From: Macrococcoides epidermidis
Lineage (GTDB): Bacteria > Bacillota > Bacilli > Staphylococcales > Staphylococcaceae
Reading direction: 5' to 3' (one strand)
Assembly (NCBI RefSeq): GCF_042659445.1
Contig: NZ_JBHSSR010000001.1
Length of the DNA: 64,000 bases
Part shown: positions 17,667-25,844 of the stretch, piece by piece
Position numbering within the stretch: the first letter of the stretch is position 1
How the letters are laid out: every line of letters begins with the position of its first letter
The notes under the pieces: generated by a model
Seen by the model: only the letters and a program-made list of their open reading frames with translations
The model's database searches: none
What the model was told of the DNA's origin: nothing
Program-made: the position numbers and the translations under genes

Positions 17667-18248
17667 ATGGATGTAGGATTTATAATATTTATTATTTTTA
17701 CTATTATTAGCGTAGTAACTTCGATTATTGAAAATGCTAATAAGAAGAAAGCAAATCAATCAAAACGTCCGATATCAACGAAGCAGCAAGTGAATTCTAA
17801 AAATGTATTCACACAGTTACAACAATCAATCGGTAATTTAGAAAAAGAATTTACCGATTTTAAGAATAATCCGCAAGCAAAATTAAAGGAAATTGAGAAT
17901 CGTATTGATGCAGGTTCTAAGCAAACTCAAAAATTAGAACAACAAGTGAAAAATAAAGCATCTGAAGTAAAGGATCAAAAACGTCCAGTGGAACGCTCGG
18001 CGGCTAAGAAAATTCAGGCATTCGAAGAAAAAATACAGGCTAAAGAAAAATTATCGCTAGCTGAACGTATTGAGAAAATTGAAGCAGACCCGCATTTGTC
18101 ACCACGACAGAAGATGAATCGCATTAATATGATACGTATGGAAGATGATATTGATAGCGCAGGTTCACTTGTAGATTTTACGCCTGAAAATACACTTAAA
18201 GGGATTATATATAGTGAAATACTTGGCCCTCCAAAAGCAAGAAGGTAA
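17667..18248 (+). CDS. Uncharacterised membrane-anchored coiled-coil protein
   Basis: I do not recognise a named family for this 193-residue protein. Residues 1-22 form one membrane helix (VGFIIFIIFTIISVVTSIIE) followed by a basic stretch, which predicts a cytoplasmic body. Residues about 45-150 are charged and heptad-like (coiled coil) and rich in Lys, Glu and Gln. The C-terminus holds a more conserved-looking module: DPHLSPRQKMNRINMIRMED, then DFTPENTLKGIIYSEILG. It starts 11 bases after floA and ends in the cluster terminator, so it is co-transcribed with the flotillin. A scaffold or client role is inference. Confidence 0.75.
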   Translation: MDVGFIIFIIFTIISVVTSIIENANKKKANQSKRPISTKQQVNSKNVFTQLQQSIGNLEKEFTDFKNNPQAKLKEIENRIDAGSKQTQKLEQQVKNKASEVKDQKRPVERSAAKKIQAFEEKIQAKEKLSLAERIEKIEADPHLSPRQKMNRINMIRMEDDIDSAGSLVDFTPENTLKGIIYSEILGPPKARR

Positions 18249-18294
18249 TAACTATGATACGCAAAATAATTTGCGTATCATAGTTATTTTTTTG
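18247..18294 (+). terminator. Terminator of the floA cluster
   Basis: A 19-bp perfect stem (18247-18265 with 18270-18288) with an ATAA loop and a T run. It begins inside the stop codon of the upstream gene. Confidence 0.93.
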
Positions 18295-18326
18295 AAATTT
18301 TTGATAAAATTAAAGAGGGTGATATT

Positions 18327-18755
18327 ATGATCTATAAAAGTCGCATCAATAATTTCCAGAAAGTAATGGTTTTTATCGTTATCATTTTAATGATATTAGC
18401 ATGTTTCATGAATTTCATGACAAGTGGGATTGCTTCAATTGTAATCGGAATAATATTAATCTATATCATCTTACATGAATATTATGCAATTCAGTCAAAT
18501 TATTTAAAGATTAAAAAAGGGTTAGAAACAAGTCAGATCAATATATTGAATATTGATTTATTAAATATTGTGCGTGTTAAAAATATAACGTATATCGAAA
18601 TTGTTAGAAAAGATAAAAAGATTGTTGTAAAACCCGTCGAAGCTGAACGATTTATTCAGCATCTGATAAGAATTAATCCTAATATTCATGTACAAAATAT
18701 GAAAAAATTAACAAAACAGGTTATTCAGCCTGCCGTAAAAGAATCTGTCCAGTAA
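18327..18755 (+). CDS. Membrane protein with PH-like (bPH_4/DUF1200) domain
   Basis: A 142-residue protein with two adjacent membrane helices (about residues 12-30 and 35-50) and a soluble C-terminal domain. The alternation INILNIDLLNIVRVKNITYI then KIVVKPVEAERFIQHLIRINP resembles the bacterial PH-like domain once called DUF1200. No function is established for such proteins. It has its own GAGGGTGAT ribosome-binding site and lies between the floA-cluster terminator and phoH, where Bacillus carries the sporulation genes yqfC and yqfD. Confidence 0.72.
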   Translation: MIYKSRINNFQKVMVFIVIILMILACFMNFMTSGIASIVIGIILIYIILHEYYAIQSNYLKIKKGLETSQINILNIDLLNIVRVKNITYIEIVRKDKKIVVKPVEAERFIQHLIRINPNIHVQNMKKLTKQVIQPAVKESVQ

Positions 18756-18821
18756 TAATTAATTGTTTGTTATTCATGAGTTTGATAAAGTTAAATTAAC
18801 ATTAATTAAAGGAGTTTTTGA

Positions 18822-19766
18822 ATGTCTCAAATTATCCGCTTCGATAATATCAATGAAGCTCAAGCGTTGCTTGGTAACCAAGATGAACACCTGAAGTTTT
18901 TAGAAGAATCATTTGATGTTGAGATTCATACAAGAGGTCAGGAATTAACAATATATGGTGAAGATGAGAAAGTAGTCGTTGCTGAAAGCGTAGTGAAAAG
19001 TCTGTTATCTGTTATCCGTAAAGGTAGTTCCATTTCTTTACGTGACGTTCAGTCAGCTGTACAGATGGCAACGAATGGTACCTTGCAGTATTTAAGTGAC
19101 CTATACGATGAAGAAATCACGAAAGATGCTTTCGGTAAACCGATTCGTTCTAAGACGATGGGACAACGTCTGTATATACGCCATATCAAACATAACGATC
19201 TCGTCTTTGGCATCGGTCCGGCAGGTACAGGTAAGACATTTTTAGCTGTTGTTATGGCTGCACAAGCGTTAAGAAATGGCAAAGTGAAGCGCATCGTTCT
19301 TACGCGTCCTGCAGTAGAAGCAGGAGAATCATTAGGATTTCTGCCTGGAGATTTAAAAGAGAAAGTTGATCCATATTTAAGACCGTTGTATGATGGATTA
19401 CACTTTGTATTAGGTGCTGAACATACGGCGCGTTTAATGGAACGTGGTGTGATTGAAATTGCACCACTTGCATATATGCGTGGTAGAACTTTAGAAGATG
19501 CTTTTGTTATCTTAGATGAAGCACAGAATACAACGCATGCTCAGATGAAGATGTTTTTAACACGTCTAGGTTTTGGTTCAAAGATGGTTATAACAGGCGA
19601 TGAAACGCAGATTGACTTACCAAAAGGTGTTAAGAGTGGGTTAATCGAAGCTGTACAGAGACTTGGCAAAGTAAATGGTATAGAAGTGCATCATTTTGAT
19701 GCTGCCGATGTTGTGAGACATCCATTAGTTGGTAAAATTATTAATGCATATGAAGGTGATGAATAA
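18822..19766 (+). CDS. phoH: PhoH-like ATPase
   Basis: A 314-residue PhoH (YqfE/YlaK-type) ATPase. An N-terminal KH-like region precedes the P-loop domain, with Walker A GPAGTGKT near residue 131 and Walker B FVILDEAQN. The family is a predicted RNA-dependent ATPase. Its tight coupling to the endoribonuclease YbeY, whose ATG overlaps the phoH stop by one base, suggests a role in RNA processing. It is not related to phosphate control here despite its name. Confidence 0.93.
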   Translation: MSQIIRFDNINEAQALLGNQDEHLKFLEESFDVEIHTRGQELTIYGEDEKVVVAESVVKSLLSVIRKGSSISLRDVQSAVQMATNGTLQYLSDLYDEEITKDAFGKPIRSKTMGQRLYIRHIKHNDLVFGIGPAGTGKTFLAVVMAAQALRNGKVKRIVLTRPAVEAGESLGFLPGDLKEKVDPYLRPLYDGLHFVLGAEHTARLMERGVIEIAPLAYMRGRTLEDAFVILDEAQNTTHAQMKMFLTRLGFGSKMVITGDETQIDLPKGVKSGLIEAVQRLGKVNGIEVHHFDAADVVRHPLVGKIINAYEGDE

Positions 19767-20230
19767 TGTTAACAGTTGATTTTATAGATGATGACGAAAT
19801 GATTGCTTCAGATCACTTATCAGAAATTGAAAAGCTATTGCAATTTGCTGCACAACAAGAAGGCATTGACGAAGAAGCTGAAGTCGCAGTATCTTTTGTT
19901 GATGAAGATGAAATTCAAAGTATCAATAAAGCATATCGTGATAAAGATAGTGTTACAGATGTCATAAGCTTTGCTTTAGAAGAGGGTGAAGATGAAGATT
20001 TTGAAATGCCGGATGCGCCACGTGTATTAGGTGACATTATTATTTGTGTTAAACGTGCCGAAGAGCAGGCAGAAGAATATGGTCACTCTTTTGAACGTGA
20101 ATTAGGATTTCTATCAGTTCATGGACTATTGCATCTTTTAGGCTATGATCATATGAATGAAGCAGATGAGAAAAAAATGTTTGGACGCCAGGATGAAATA
20201 TTAAATGCTTACGGCTTAACGAGAGAATGA
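19766..20230 (+). CDS. ybeY: Endoribonuclease YbeY (16S rRNA maturation)
   Basis: A 154-residue UPF0054 metalloprotein with the zinc motif HGLLHLLGYDH near residues 118-128. This is the HxxxHxxxxxH signature of YbeY, a single-strand endoribonuclease needed for 16S rRNA 3'-end processing and late 70S quality control. The N-terminal half is acidic. Its start overlaps the phoH stop by one base and its stop overlaps the next ATG, so translational coupling is likely through phoH-ybeY-dgkA. Confidence 0.95.
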   Translation: MLTVDFIDDDEMIASDHLSEIEKLLQFAAQQEGIDEEAEVAVSFVDEDEIQSINKAYRDKDSVTDVISFALEEGEDEDFEMPDAPRVLGDIIICVKRAEEQAEEYGHSFERELGFLSVHGLLHLLGYDHMNEADEKKMFGRQDEILNAYGLTRE

Positions 20231-20577
20231 GGATGAAACGCTTTTTATATCCGATACAAGGTTTCATAACACTCTTAAAAAAAGATGTAAATTTTGTGAT
20301 TCATTTAATTGCCGCGATATTAGTAGTTATGTTTTCATTTTATTTTCAAATTACAAAGATTGAATGGTTATTTGTGATTATTGCAATTTTTTCTGTATTG
20401 TTTATGGAAGTCATAAATACTTCAGTAGAATATGTCGTTGACCTTGTTACTGAAGATTATCATGAACTCGCCAAGCATGCTAAAGATACAGCCGCGTTTG
20501 CAGTTTTATTATCATCAATCATGAGTGCGATTATTGGAATAATCATTTTCATGCCTTATATAATCGAATTATTTTAG
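20227..20577 (+). CDS. dgkA: Undecaprenol/diacylglycerol kinase
   Basis: A 116-residue integral membrane kinase with three hydrophobic helices. The active-site motif MEVINTSVEYVVDLV is near residues 57-72 and the AKHAKDTAAFAVLL motif near 82-95. Gram-positive members phosphorylate undecaprenol to the lipid carrier phosphate used in cell-wall synthesis. Two starts are possible: the ATG at 20227, overlapping the ybeY stop (ATGA), or an ATG two codons later at 20233. The first is listed because of the coupling. Confidence 0.9.
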   Translation: MRMKRFLYPIQGFITLLKKDVNFVIHLIAAILVVMFSFYFQITKIEWLFVIIAIFSVLFMEVINTSVEYVVDLVTEDYHELAKHAKDTAAFAVLLSSIMSAIIGIIIFMPYIIELF

Positions 20578-20587
20578 GAGGAATATT

Positions 20588-21001
20588 ATGGATTTTAAAA
20601 ATGAATGGCAGGATGGTGTTAAGGCAGCGCGAGAAAAAGCATATACACCGTATTCAAATTTTAAAGTGGGTGCATTTTTAATCGCTAAAGATGGTACGAC
20701 ATTTGATGGATGTAATGTTGAGAATGCAGCATATGGTGATTGTATTTGTGCAGAACGTACTGCACTTGTCTCAGCAATTGCACAAGGATATAAACCAGGA
20801 GATTTTGAAGCGTTGGTTGTTACAACTGACACACCAACACCTTCATCTCCATGTGGCTCATGCAGACAAGTCATTAAAGAGCTATGCGATGATGAAATGC
20901 CAGTATACTTAACAAATATTAAAGGTAATGTAATCAAACTTACTGTAGATGATTTATTACCGTTAGGGTTTTCAGGAAGGGACTTAGAAGATGTCAAATA
21001 A
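20588..21001 (+). CDS. cdd: Cytidine deaminase
   Basis: A 137-residue homotetrameric-type cytidine deaminase converting cytidine and deoxycytidine to uridine forms in pyrimidine salvage. Zinc ligands are C54 in CAERTA and C89/C92 in PCGSC; E56 is the proton shuttle. The N-terminal AYTPYSNFKVGAFL motif is typical. An AGGAGGAA ribosome-binding site follows dgkA closely. The gene overlaps the start of era by 11 bases. dgkA-cdd-era is the order in Bacillus and Staphylococcus. Confidence 0.97.
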   Translation: MDFKNEWQDGVKAAREKAYTPYSNFKVGAFLIAKDGTTFDGCNVENAAYGDCICAERTALVSAIAQGYKPGDFEALVVTTDTPTPSSPCGSCRQVIKELCDDEMPVYLTNIKGNVIKLTVDDLLPLGFSGRDLEDVK

Positions 21002-21893
21002 TTTTAAATCAGGATTTGTAGCGATAATTGGTAGACCCAATGTCGGAAAGTCAACTTTTATGAATAAAGTGCTTGGACAAAAAGTTGCGATTATGTCAGA
21101 TAAAGCACAGACTACAAGAAACAAAGTGCAAGGCGTACTAACAACAGAACAATCTCAAATCATATTCATCGATACGCCAGGTATTCATAAACCGAAACAT
21201 GTATTAGGTGATTATATGATGAAAATCGCTAAAAATACATTACGAGAAGTTGATGCAATATTATTTATGGTAAATGTAGAAGAAAGTTTAGGACGTGGTG
21301 ATGAATTTATCATTGAGCTTTTAAAATCAAACAAGACACCGATTTTCTTAGTCTTAAATAAGATTGACAAGATTCATCCGGATCAACTGATTAAAGAAAT
21401 TGAAAAATATAAGGACTTGTTACCGTTCGCTGAAGTAGTGCCAATTTCAGCTCTACAAGGAAATAATGTTGATCGATTAGTGGAAGTGATTGAAGGTTAT
21501 ATGCCGGAAGGCCCGATGTATTATCCGAAAGATACAATTTCAGATCATCCGGAAGAATTTATCGTAGCAGAATTAATTCGTGAGAAGGCCCTGCATTTAA
21601 CAAGCCAGGAAATCCCGCATGCGATTGGAGTTCAGGTTGAAAAGATGACACGTGTTTCAGAAGATCAGGTAGATATTGAGGCGACTATATATATAGAACG
21701 TGATTCTCAAAAAGGGATTATTATCGGTAAGAAGGGGTCGATGTTAAAACAAATCGGTCAAAATGCACGAAAAGATATCGAAATGTTACTAGGTTCTAAA
21801 GTTTATTTAGAACTTTGGGTGAAGGTACAAAAAGATTGGCGTAATAAACCGAACTTTATTCGTCAAATCGGTTACAGAGAAGATGAATATTAA
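20991..21893 (+). CDS. era: GTPase Era (30S assembly)
   Basis: A 300-residue Ras-like GTPase with a C-terminal KH domain. The G1 loop GRPNVGKST is at residues 14-22. The G3 region is DTPGIHKPKH and G4 is NKIDK. The KH-domain loop GKKGSMLKQIG is near residue 245. Era binds the 3' end of 16S rRNA and couples small-subunit maturation to growth. A GGAAGG site inside cdd serves as ribosome-binding site. Its TAA overlaps the recO ATG by one base. Confidence 0.97.
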   Translation: MSNNFKSGFVAIIGRPNVGKSTFMNKVLGQKVAIMSDKAQTTRNKVQGVLTTEQSQIIFIDTPGIHKPKHVLGDYMMKIAKNTLREVDAILFMVNVEESLGRGDEFIIELLKSNKTPIFLVLNKIDKIHPDQLIKEIEKYKDLLPFAEVVPISALQGNNVDRLVEVIEGYMPEGPMYYPKDTISDHPEEFIVAELIREKALHLTSQEIPHAIGVQVEKMTRVSEDQVDIEATIYIERDSQKGIIIGKKGSMLKQIGQNARKDIEMLLGSKVYLELWVKVQKDWRNKPNFIRQIGYREDEY

Positions 21894-22642
21894 TGCTTAA
21901 AAAGTCTGTTGGTATTGTTATCAAGAGAGTTGAATATGGTGATAATCATTTGATTATCACTTTTTTAAATGAAGCTGGTATAAAAGTAGCAGTGATGGCT
22001 AGAAATGCGCGTAAATCTACAAAGTTTGGTGCAGGTTTAGATTTGTTCTATGAAAATCTATTTATATTTTCACAATTTAAAGGAATGGGAACACTAAGTT
22101 CTGTAGATACATTAGAAAGTCATTATCCGATTCGTAGTGACATAATGAAATTAACATATGCGCAATATATTGTTGAATTGATTGATAGAGGTCTCGATGA
22201 TGATACGTCAAATAAACTGGTTTTTCAGTTATTGAAATTTGGCCTGGATAGGATTTCACAGGGTGATAATGAAGCATTAATTGCATTATTTGTTTCACTC
22301 AAGATGATGGCGCTTTATGGGTATGAACCCAACTTTAAATATAGTGTCCATGACGGTGCGATGGACCATAAAGATTTTGTCGCATATTCTTTTAAATATA
22401 ACAGTGTCGTGACAAAGTTTGGAGAAATAGATGACCCTCATGCTATCCGTATCTCAAATAAAGCATTGTACATGCTCTATTTACTCGATGAAGTACCTCT
22501 GGATAAAGTAAGTGGAATGAAGATTAGTGACGAAGTTGTTCGAGAGATGGAATCACTTGTGTTTAAAATGTATGATGAATTTGTAGGCGTCTATTTGAAA
22601 TCTCGCAAAATTATTGAACAGTTAAATCAGATGAATCAATAA
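21893..22642 (+). CDS. recO: DNA repair protein RecO
   Basis: A 249-residue RecO, a recombination mediator that loads RecA on SSB-coated DNA and anneals strands. The N-terminal OB-fold contains GIVIKRVEYGDNHLIITFL. A helical middle and a C-terminal domain ending in YLKSRKIIEQLNQM follow. The zinc-binding cysteines seen in many RecO proteins are absent: the protein has no cysteine at all, and the expected site reads YGYEPNFKYSVHDG. The same loss occurs in staphylococcal RecO as I recall it. It is the last gene of the phoH-recO run. Confidence 0.93.
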   Translation: MLKKSVGIVIKRVEYGDNHLIITFLNEAGIKVAVMARNARKSTKFGAGLDLFYENLFIFSQFKGMGTLSSVDTLESHYPIRSDIMKLTYAQYIVELIDRGLDDDTSNKLVFQLLKFGLDRISQGDNEALIALFVSLKMMALYGYEPNFKYSVHDGAMDHKDFVAYSFKYNSVVTKFGEIDDPHAIRISNKALYMLYLLDEVPLDKVSGMKISDEVVREMESLVFKMYDEFVGVYLKSRKIIEQLNQMNQ

Positions 22643-22644
22643 TA

Positions 22645-22682
22645 AAAAGCACTCATGAATGGTATATCATGAGTGCTTTTAA
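22645..22682. terminator. Bidirectional terminator between recO and glyS
   Basis: A 14-bp stem (22645-22658 with 22667-22680, core AAAAGCACTCATGA/TCATGAGTGCTTTT) lies between convergent genes. Confidence 0.9.
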
Positions 22683-22690
22683 AATTTATT

Positions 22691-24079
22691 TTAGAATTTA
22701 ATTTTTTCTTCTAAGAATGATTTTACTTCACTGATTGGCATACGTACTTGTTCCATTGTGTCGCGGTCACGTATTGTTACTTGATTATCCTCTAATGAAT
22801 CAAAGTCAAATGTAATACAGAATGGTGTACCGATTTCATCTTGACGTCTATAACGTTTACCGATTGATTGACTTTCATCAAAGTCAATCGCAAAGTATGC
22901 GCTTAATTCTTCGTATACTTTCATAGCATCAGCAGACAATTTCTTACTTAATGGAAGGATTGCTGCCTTATAAGGCGCTAATGCAGGGTGGAAACGTAAT
23001 ACTGTACGTTTGTCATCACCTTCTAAAACTTCTTCATCATATGCATCACATAAGAATGCTAATGTTACACGGTCAGCACCTAATGATGGTTCAATAACAT
23101 AAGGTACGTATTTTTCACCTGTTTCCTGATCGTGATATTTGAAGTCATCATTTGATGCATTCATATGAGCTGTTAAGTCAAAGTCAGTACGGCTTGCGAT
23201 TCCCCATAATTCTCCCCAACCAAATGGGAATTTATATTCGATATCTGTTGTTGCATTTGAGTAGTGAGATAACTCATCTTCGTCATGGTCGCGTAATTTT
23301 GTATTTTCTTCTTTGATGCCCAGATCTTTTAACCATTTAGCAGAAAATTCTTTCCAGTAGGTCTGCCATTCCATTTCAGTTCCAGGCTTACAGAAGAATT
23401 CTAATTCCATTTGTTCAAATTCACGTGTTCGGAAAATAAAGTTTCCTGGAGTAATCTCATTACGGAATGATTTACCGATTTGAGCGATACCGAACGGTAA
23501 TTTCTTACGCATAGAACGCTGTACGTTCTTATAGTTCACGAATATACCTTGTGCTGTTTCAGGACGTAAGAAGATTTCATTAGTAGAAGATTCAGTAACC
23601 CCCTGGAATGTTTTGAACATTAAGTTAAACTGACGAATTTCCGTCCAGTTTGCTGTGCCTGATTCTGGACATACAATACCTTTTTCGTCAATAAACTGCT
23701 TCATTTCGTCAAAACTCATACCATCAGCAATAAAGTGCTCATCACCTTGAGCATGCATGTAGTCTTCAATTAATTTATCCGCACGATAACGAATTTTTGA
23801 GTCCTTATTATCGATCATAGGATCATTGAAGTTTGATAGGTGTCCACTTGCTTCCCATGTTTTTGGATTCATTAAGATTGCTGCATCTAATCCAACATTA
23901 TAAGGTGATTGCTGAACAAATTTTTGCCACCATGCGCGTTTCACATTATTTTTTAGTTCTACACCAAGAGGACCGTAATCCCATGTGTTTGCTAACCCTC
24001 CGTAAATTTCACTGCCAGGAAATACAAATCCACGATGCTTTGCAAGATTAACGATTGTTTCCATTTTGTTTTCCGTCAT
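22691..24079 (-). CDS. glyS: Glycyl-tRNA synthetase (dimeric class II type)
   Basis: A 462-residue GlyRS of the single-chain alpha2 type. Class II motifs are visible: FRNEITPGNFIFRTREFEQM, RPETAQGIFVNY and the SLGADRVTLAFL motif 3. The frame is open five codons further upstream, but that ATG lies within the GGAGG ribosome-binding site. The ATG at 24079 (MTENKMETIVNLAKHRGF) matches staphylococcal starts. Expression is controlled by the T-box leader just upstream, responding to uncharged tRNA-Gly. Confidence 0.95.
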   Translation of the reverse strand: MTENKMETIVNLAKHRGFVFPGSEIYGGLANTWDYGPLGVELKNNVKRAWWQKFVQQSPYNVGLDAAILMNPKTWEASGHLSNFNDPMIDNKDSKIRYRADKLIEDYMHAQGDEHFIADGMSFDEMKQFIDEKGIVCPESGTANWTEIRQFNLMFKTFQGVTESSTNEIFLRPETAQGIFVNYKNVQRSMRKKLPFGIAQIGKSFRNEITPGNFIFRTREFEQMELEFFCKPGTEMEWQTYWKEFSAKWLKDLGIKEENTKLRDHDEDELSHYSNATTDIEYKFPFGWGELWGIASRTDFDLTAHMNASNDDFKYHDQETGEKYVPYVIEPSLGADRVTLAFLCDAYDEEVLEGDDKRTVLRFHPALAPYKAAILPLSKKLSADAMKVYEELSAYFAIDFDESQSIGKRYRRQDEIGTPFCITFDFDSLEDNQVTIRDRDTMEQVRMPISEVKSFLEEKIKF

Positions 24080-24110
24080 GTTGATATCCTCCATTTATTT
24101 TTGAGTAAAC

Positions 24111-24305
24111 AAAAAGTCCCAAGGCAAATTGATTGCCTTGGGACGAGTATATATACCCGCGGTTCCACCCAAATTAGTGTTTACTCGCTTTTAATTATTA
24201 ACAATGTAAATGTACGCCAATTTATTGTTAAGCTTTCACCATCCTTAACTCGCTTATTTAAAATATAACATGAAAATTGAATGAGCTCAATTGTTAAGCG
24301 ATACA
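24111..24305 (-). ncRNA. T-box riboswitch of glyS (tRNA-Gly)
   Basis: Read on the minus strand. The T-box core GGGTGGAACCGCG is at 24158-24170. The intrinsic terminator stem pairs 24116-24127 with 24133-24144 (GTCCCAAGGCAA/TTGCCTTGGGAC) and ends in TTTTTGTTT. A Stem I apical hairpin (GTTAAG/CTTAAC, 24227-24232 with 24244-24249) encloses the conserved GATGGTGAAAG loop. A GGC glycine specifier lies at 24216-24218. A possible Stem I base helix pairs 24185-24190 with 24296-24301 (AAGCGA/TCGCTT). Uncharged tRNA should stabilise the antiterminator. The 5' end is uncertain. Confidence 0.88.
24262..24290 (-). promoter_or_regulatory. Possible glyS promoter
   Basis: On the minus strand TTGAGC (24285-24290) and TATATT (24262-24267) are spaced by 17 bases. 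If used, transcription would begin near 24255 and leave out the 5' strand of T-box Stem I. It may therefore be a chance match within a longer leader. Confidence 0.4.
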
Positions 24306-24306
24306 T

Positions 24307-24335
24307 TTGTAAATTTATTTATGAGTAGGTATAAT
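24307..24335 (+). promoter_or_regulatory. Promoter of ccpN
   Basis: TTGTAA (24307-24312) and TATAAT (24330-24335) with 17-base spacing; a second TATAAT overlaps at 24335-24340. Transcription would start near 24342-24347. Confidence 0.6.
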
Positions 24336-24349
24336 ATAATAAATAAACT

Positions 24350-24997
24350 ATGTCTACTATTGGGGTGATTGTCATAGAATTAAATAAAAGACAAGAAAAG
24401 ATTTTACAAATTGTAAAAAATAATGGCCCCATCACCGGTGAGAAGATTGCTGAAAAATTGAATCTAACGCGTGCTACTTTACGTCCTGATCTTGCAATCT
24501 TAACGATGGCAGGATATTTAGATGCACGTCCTCGTGTTGGTTACTTTTATACAGGGAAATCCAGTACTCAGTTACTTTCAGAATCGATTAAGAAGTTTCG
24601 GGTGAAAGATTTTCAGTCGGTACCAATCGTTATTCATGAAGATTCAAGTACATATGAAGCAATCTGTGCGATGTTCCTGGATGATGTAGGAACTTTGTTT
24701 GTAACAAATAAAGACAATCATCTTGTTGGTGTATGTTCCAGAAAGGATTTACTCCGTGCATCGATGGGGGGACAAGAAATTCATACGACACCGATTCATG
24801 TTTATATGACACGTGTCCCAAATGTCTCTGTTTGTTATAAAGACGACTTATTATTTTATGCTGCAAAGCAAATTATTGATAAACAAATTGATTCAATTCC
24901 AGTTGTTGTTGAAAAAGACGGACATTACGAAGTTACCGGTCGAATTAGCAAAACTACTATAACGAGAGCATTTGTTTCTCTAATCGAAGATGAATAA
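24350..24997 (+). CDS. ccpN: CcpN-type repressor with CBS domains
   Basis: A protein of about 210 residues with an N-terminal winged helix (KRQEKILQIVKNNGPITGEKIAEKLNLTRATLRPDLAIL) and two CBS domains (about residues 85-210). CcpN represses gluconeogenic genes in Bacillus. The next gene, a PPDK regulatory protein, is its usual partner. The start is unclear. The ATG listed lies only a few bases after the predicted transcription start. Family proteins begin near the ELNKRQ segment, where a good GGGGTGA site is followed five bases later by ATA (24374). Confidence 0.88.
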   Translation: MSTIGVIVIELNKRQEKILQIVKNNGPITGEKIAEKLNLTRATLRPDLAILTMAGYLDARPRVGYFYTGKSSTQLLSESIKKFRVKDFQSVPIVIHEDSSTYEAICAMFLDDVGTLFVTNKDNHLVGVCSRKDLLRASMGGQEIHTTPIHVYMTRVPNVSVCYKDDLLFYAAKQIIDKQIDSIPVVVEKDGHYEVTGRISKTTITRAFVSLIEDE

Positions 24998-25011
24998 GGA
25001 GAATTTATTTT

Positions 25012-25821
25012 ATGAATGAAATGAGATTAATTATTGCATCAGATTCAGTTGGTGAAACAGCAGAACTCGTTACAAAAGCATGTATTTCTCAGTTTAATAT
25101 GTTAAATAACGTTGTAGATACAATTCGTCTGCCATATATTGAAACTCATGAAAATATAAATGAAGTTATCAGCCTGGCTAAAGAACAGAAATCTATCGTT
25201 GTATACACTTTAGTTAAACCGAATGTCAGAGCTTATATGCAGTCTGAATTAGCAAAACATAATATCAAAAGCGTAGATTTAATGGGGCCGTTAATGGGGC
25301 TTTTAGAAGAAACGCTTGAAGAAAAACCGTTAAATGAGCCTGGTATGGTACATAAACTCGATGAAGATTACTTTAAGAAGATAGAAGCAATTGAATTTGC
25401 TGTAAAATATGATGACGGTCGAGATCCGCGCGGACTTTCAAAAGCTGATATTGTCTTGATCGGTGTTTCACGTACGTCAAAGACACCTTTAAGTCAGTAT
25501 TTGGCTCATAAAAGATTTAAAGTCATGAATGTTCCATTAGTACCGGAAGTTGATCCGCCTGATCAGTTGTTTGAAATTGACCCTAAAAAATGTATCGCTT
25601 TAAAAATTGATCCTGAAAAATTGAATAAAATCCGAATCGAACGCTTGGCTCAACTTGGATTAAAAAATGATGCCAACTATGCAAAAGATCAACGTATTTT
25701 AGAAGAATTAAAATATTTTGAAGAGATTGTTTCAAGAATTAATTGTGAAGTTATTGATGTTTCGAATAAAGCAATTGAAGAAACAGCGAATGAAATCATT
25801 AAAATAATTACTAGAAATTAA
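25012..25821 (+). CDS. yqfL: Pyruvate, phosphate dikinase regulatory protein (DUF299)
   Basis: A 269-residue member of the bifunctional ADP-dependent kinase/Pi-dependent pyrophosphorylase family (PDRP). The nucleotide loop GVSRTSKTPLSQYLA is near residue 150, and MRLIIASDSVGETAELV starts the protein. In family members it phosphorylates and dephosphorylates PPDK or PEP synthetase. In Bacillus the ortholog YqfL acts with CcpN and is cotranscribed with it, as the 14-base spacing suggests here. The target enzyme is not encoded in this window. Confidence 0.9.
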   Translation: MNEMRLIIASDSVGETAELVTKACISQFNMLNNVVDTIRLPYIETHENINEVISLAKEQKSIVVYTLVKPNVRAYMQSELAKHNIKSVDLMGPLMGLLEETLEEKPLNEPGMVHKLDEDYFKKIEAIEFAVKYDDGRDPRGLSKADIVLIGVSRTSKTPLSQYLAHKRFKVMNVPLVPEVDPPDQLFEIDPKKCIALKIDPEKLNKIRIERLAQLGLKNDANYAKDQRILEELKYFEEIVSRINCEVIDVSNKAIEETANEIIKIITRN

Positions 25822-25844
25822 TATGGGTATGATGAGGTGGAAGT

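Noticed and set aside
20569..20997. Minus-strand open frame of 142 codons opposite cdd
   Set aside because: It mirrors almost the whole cytidine deaminase gene; composition is that of an antisense frame.
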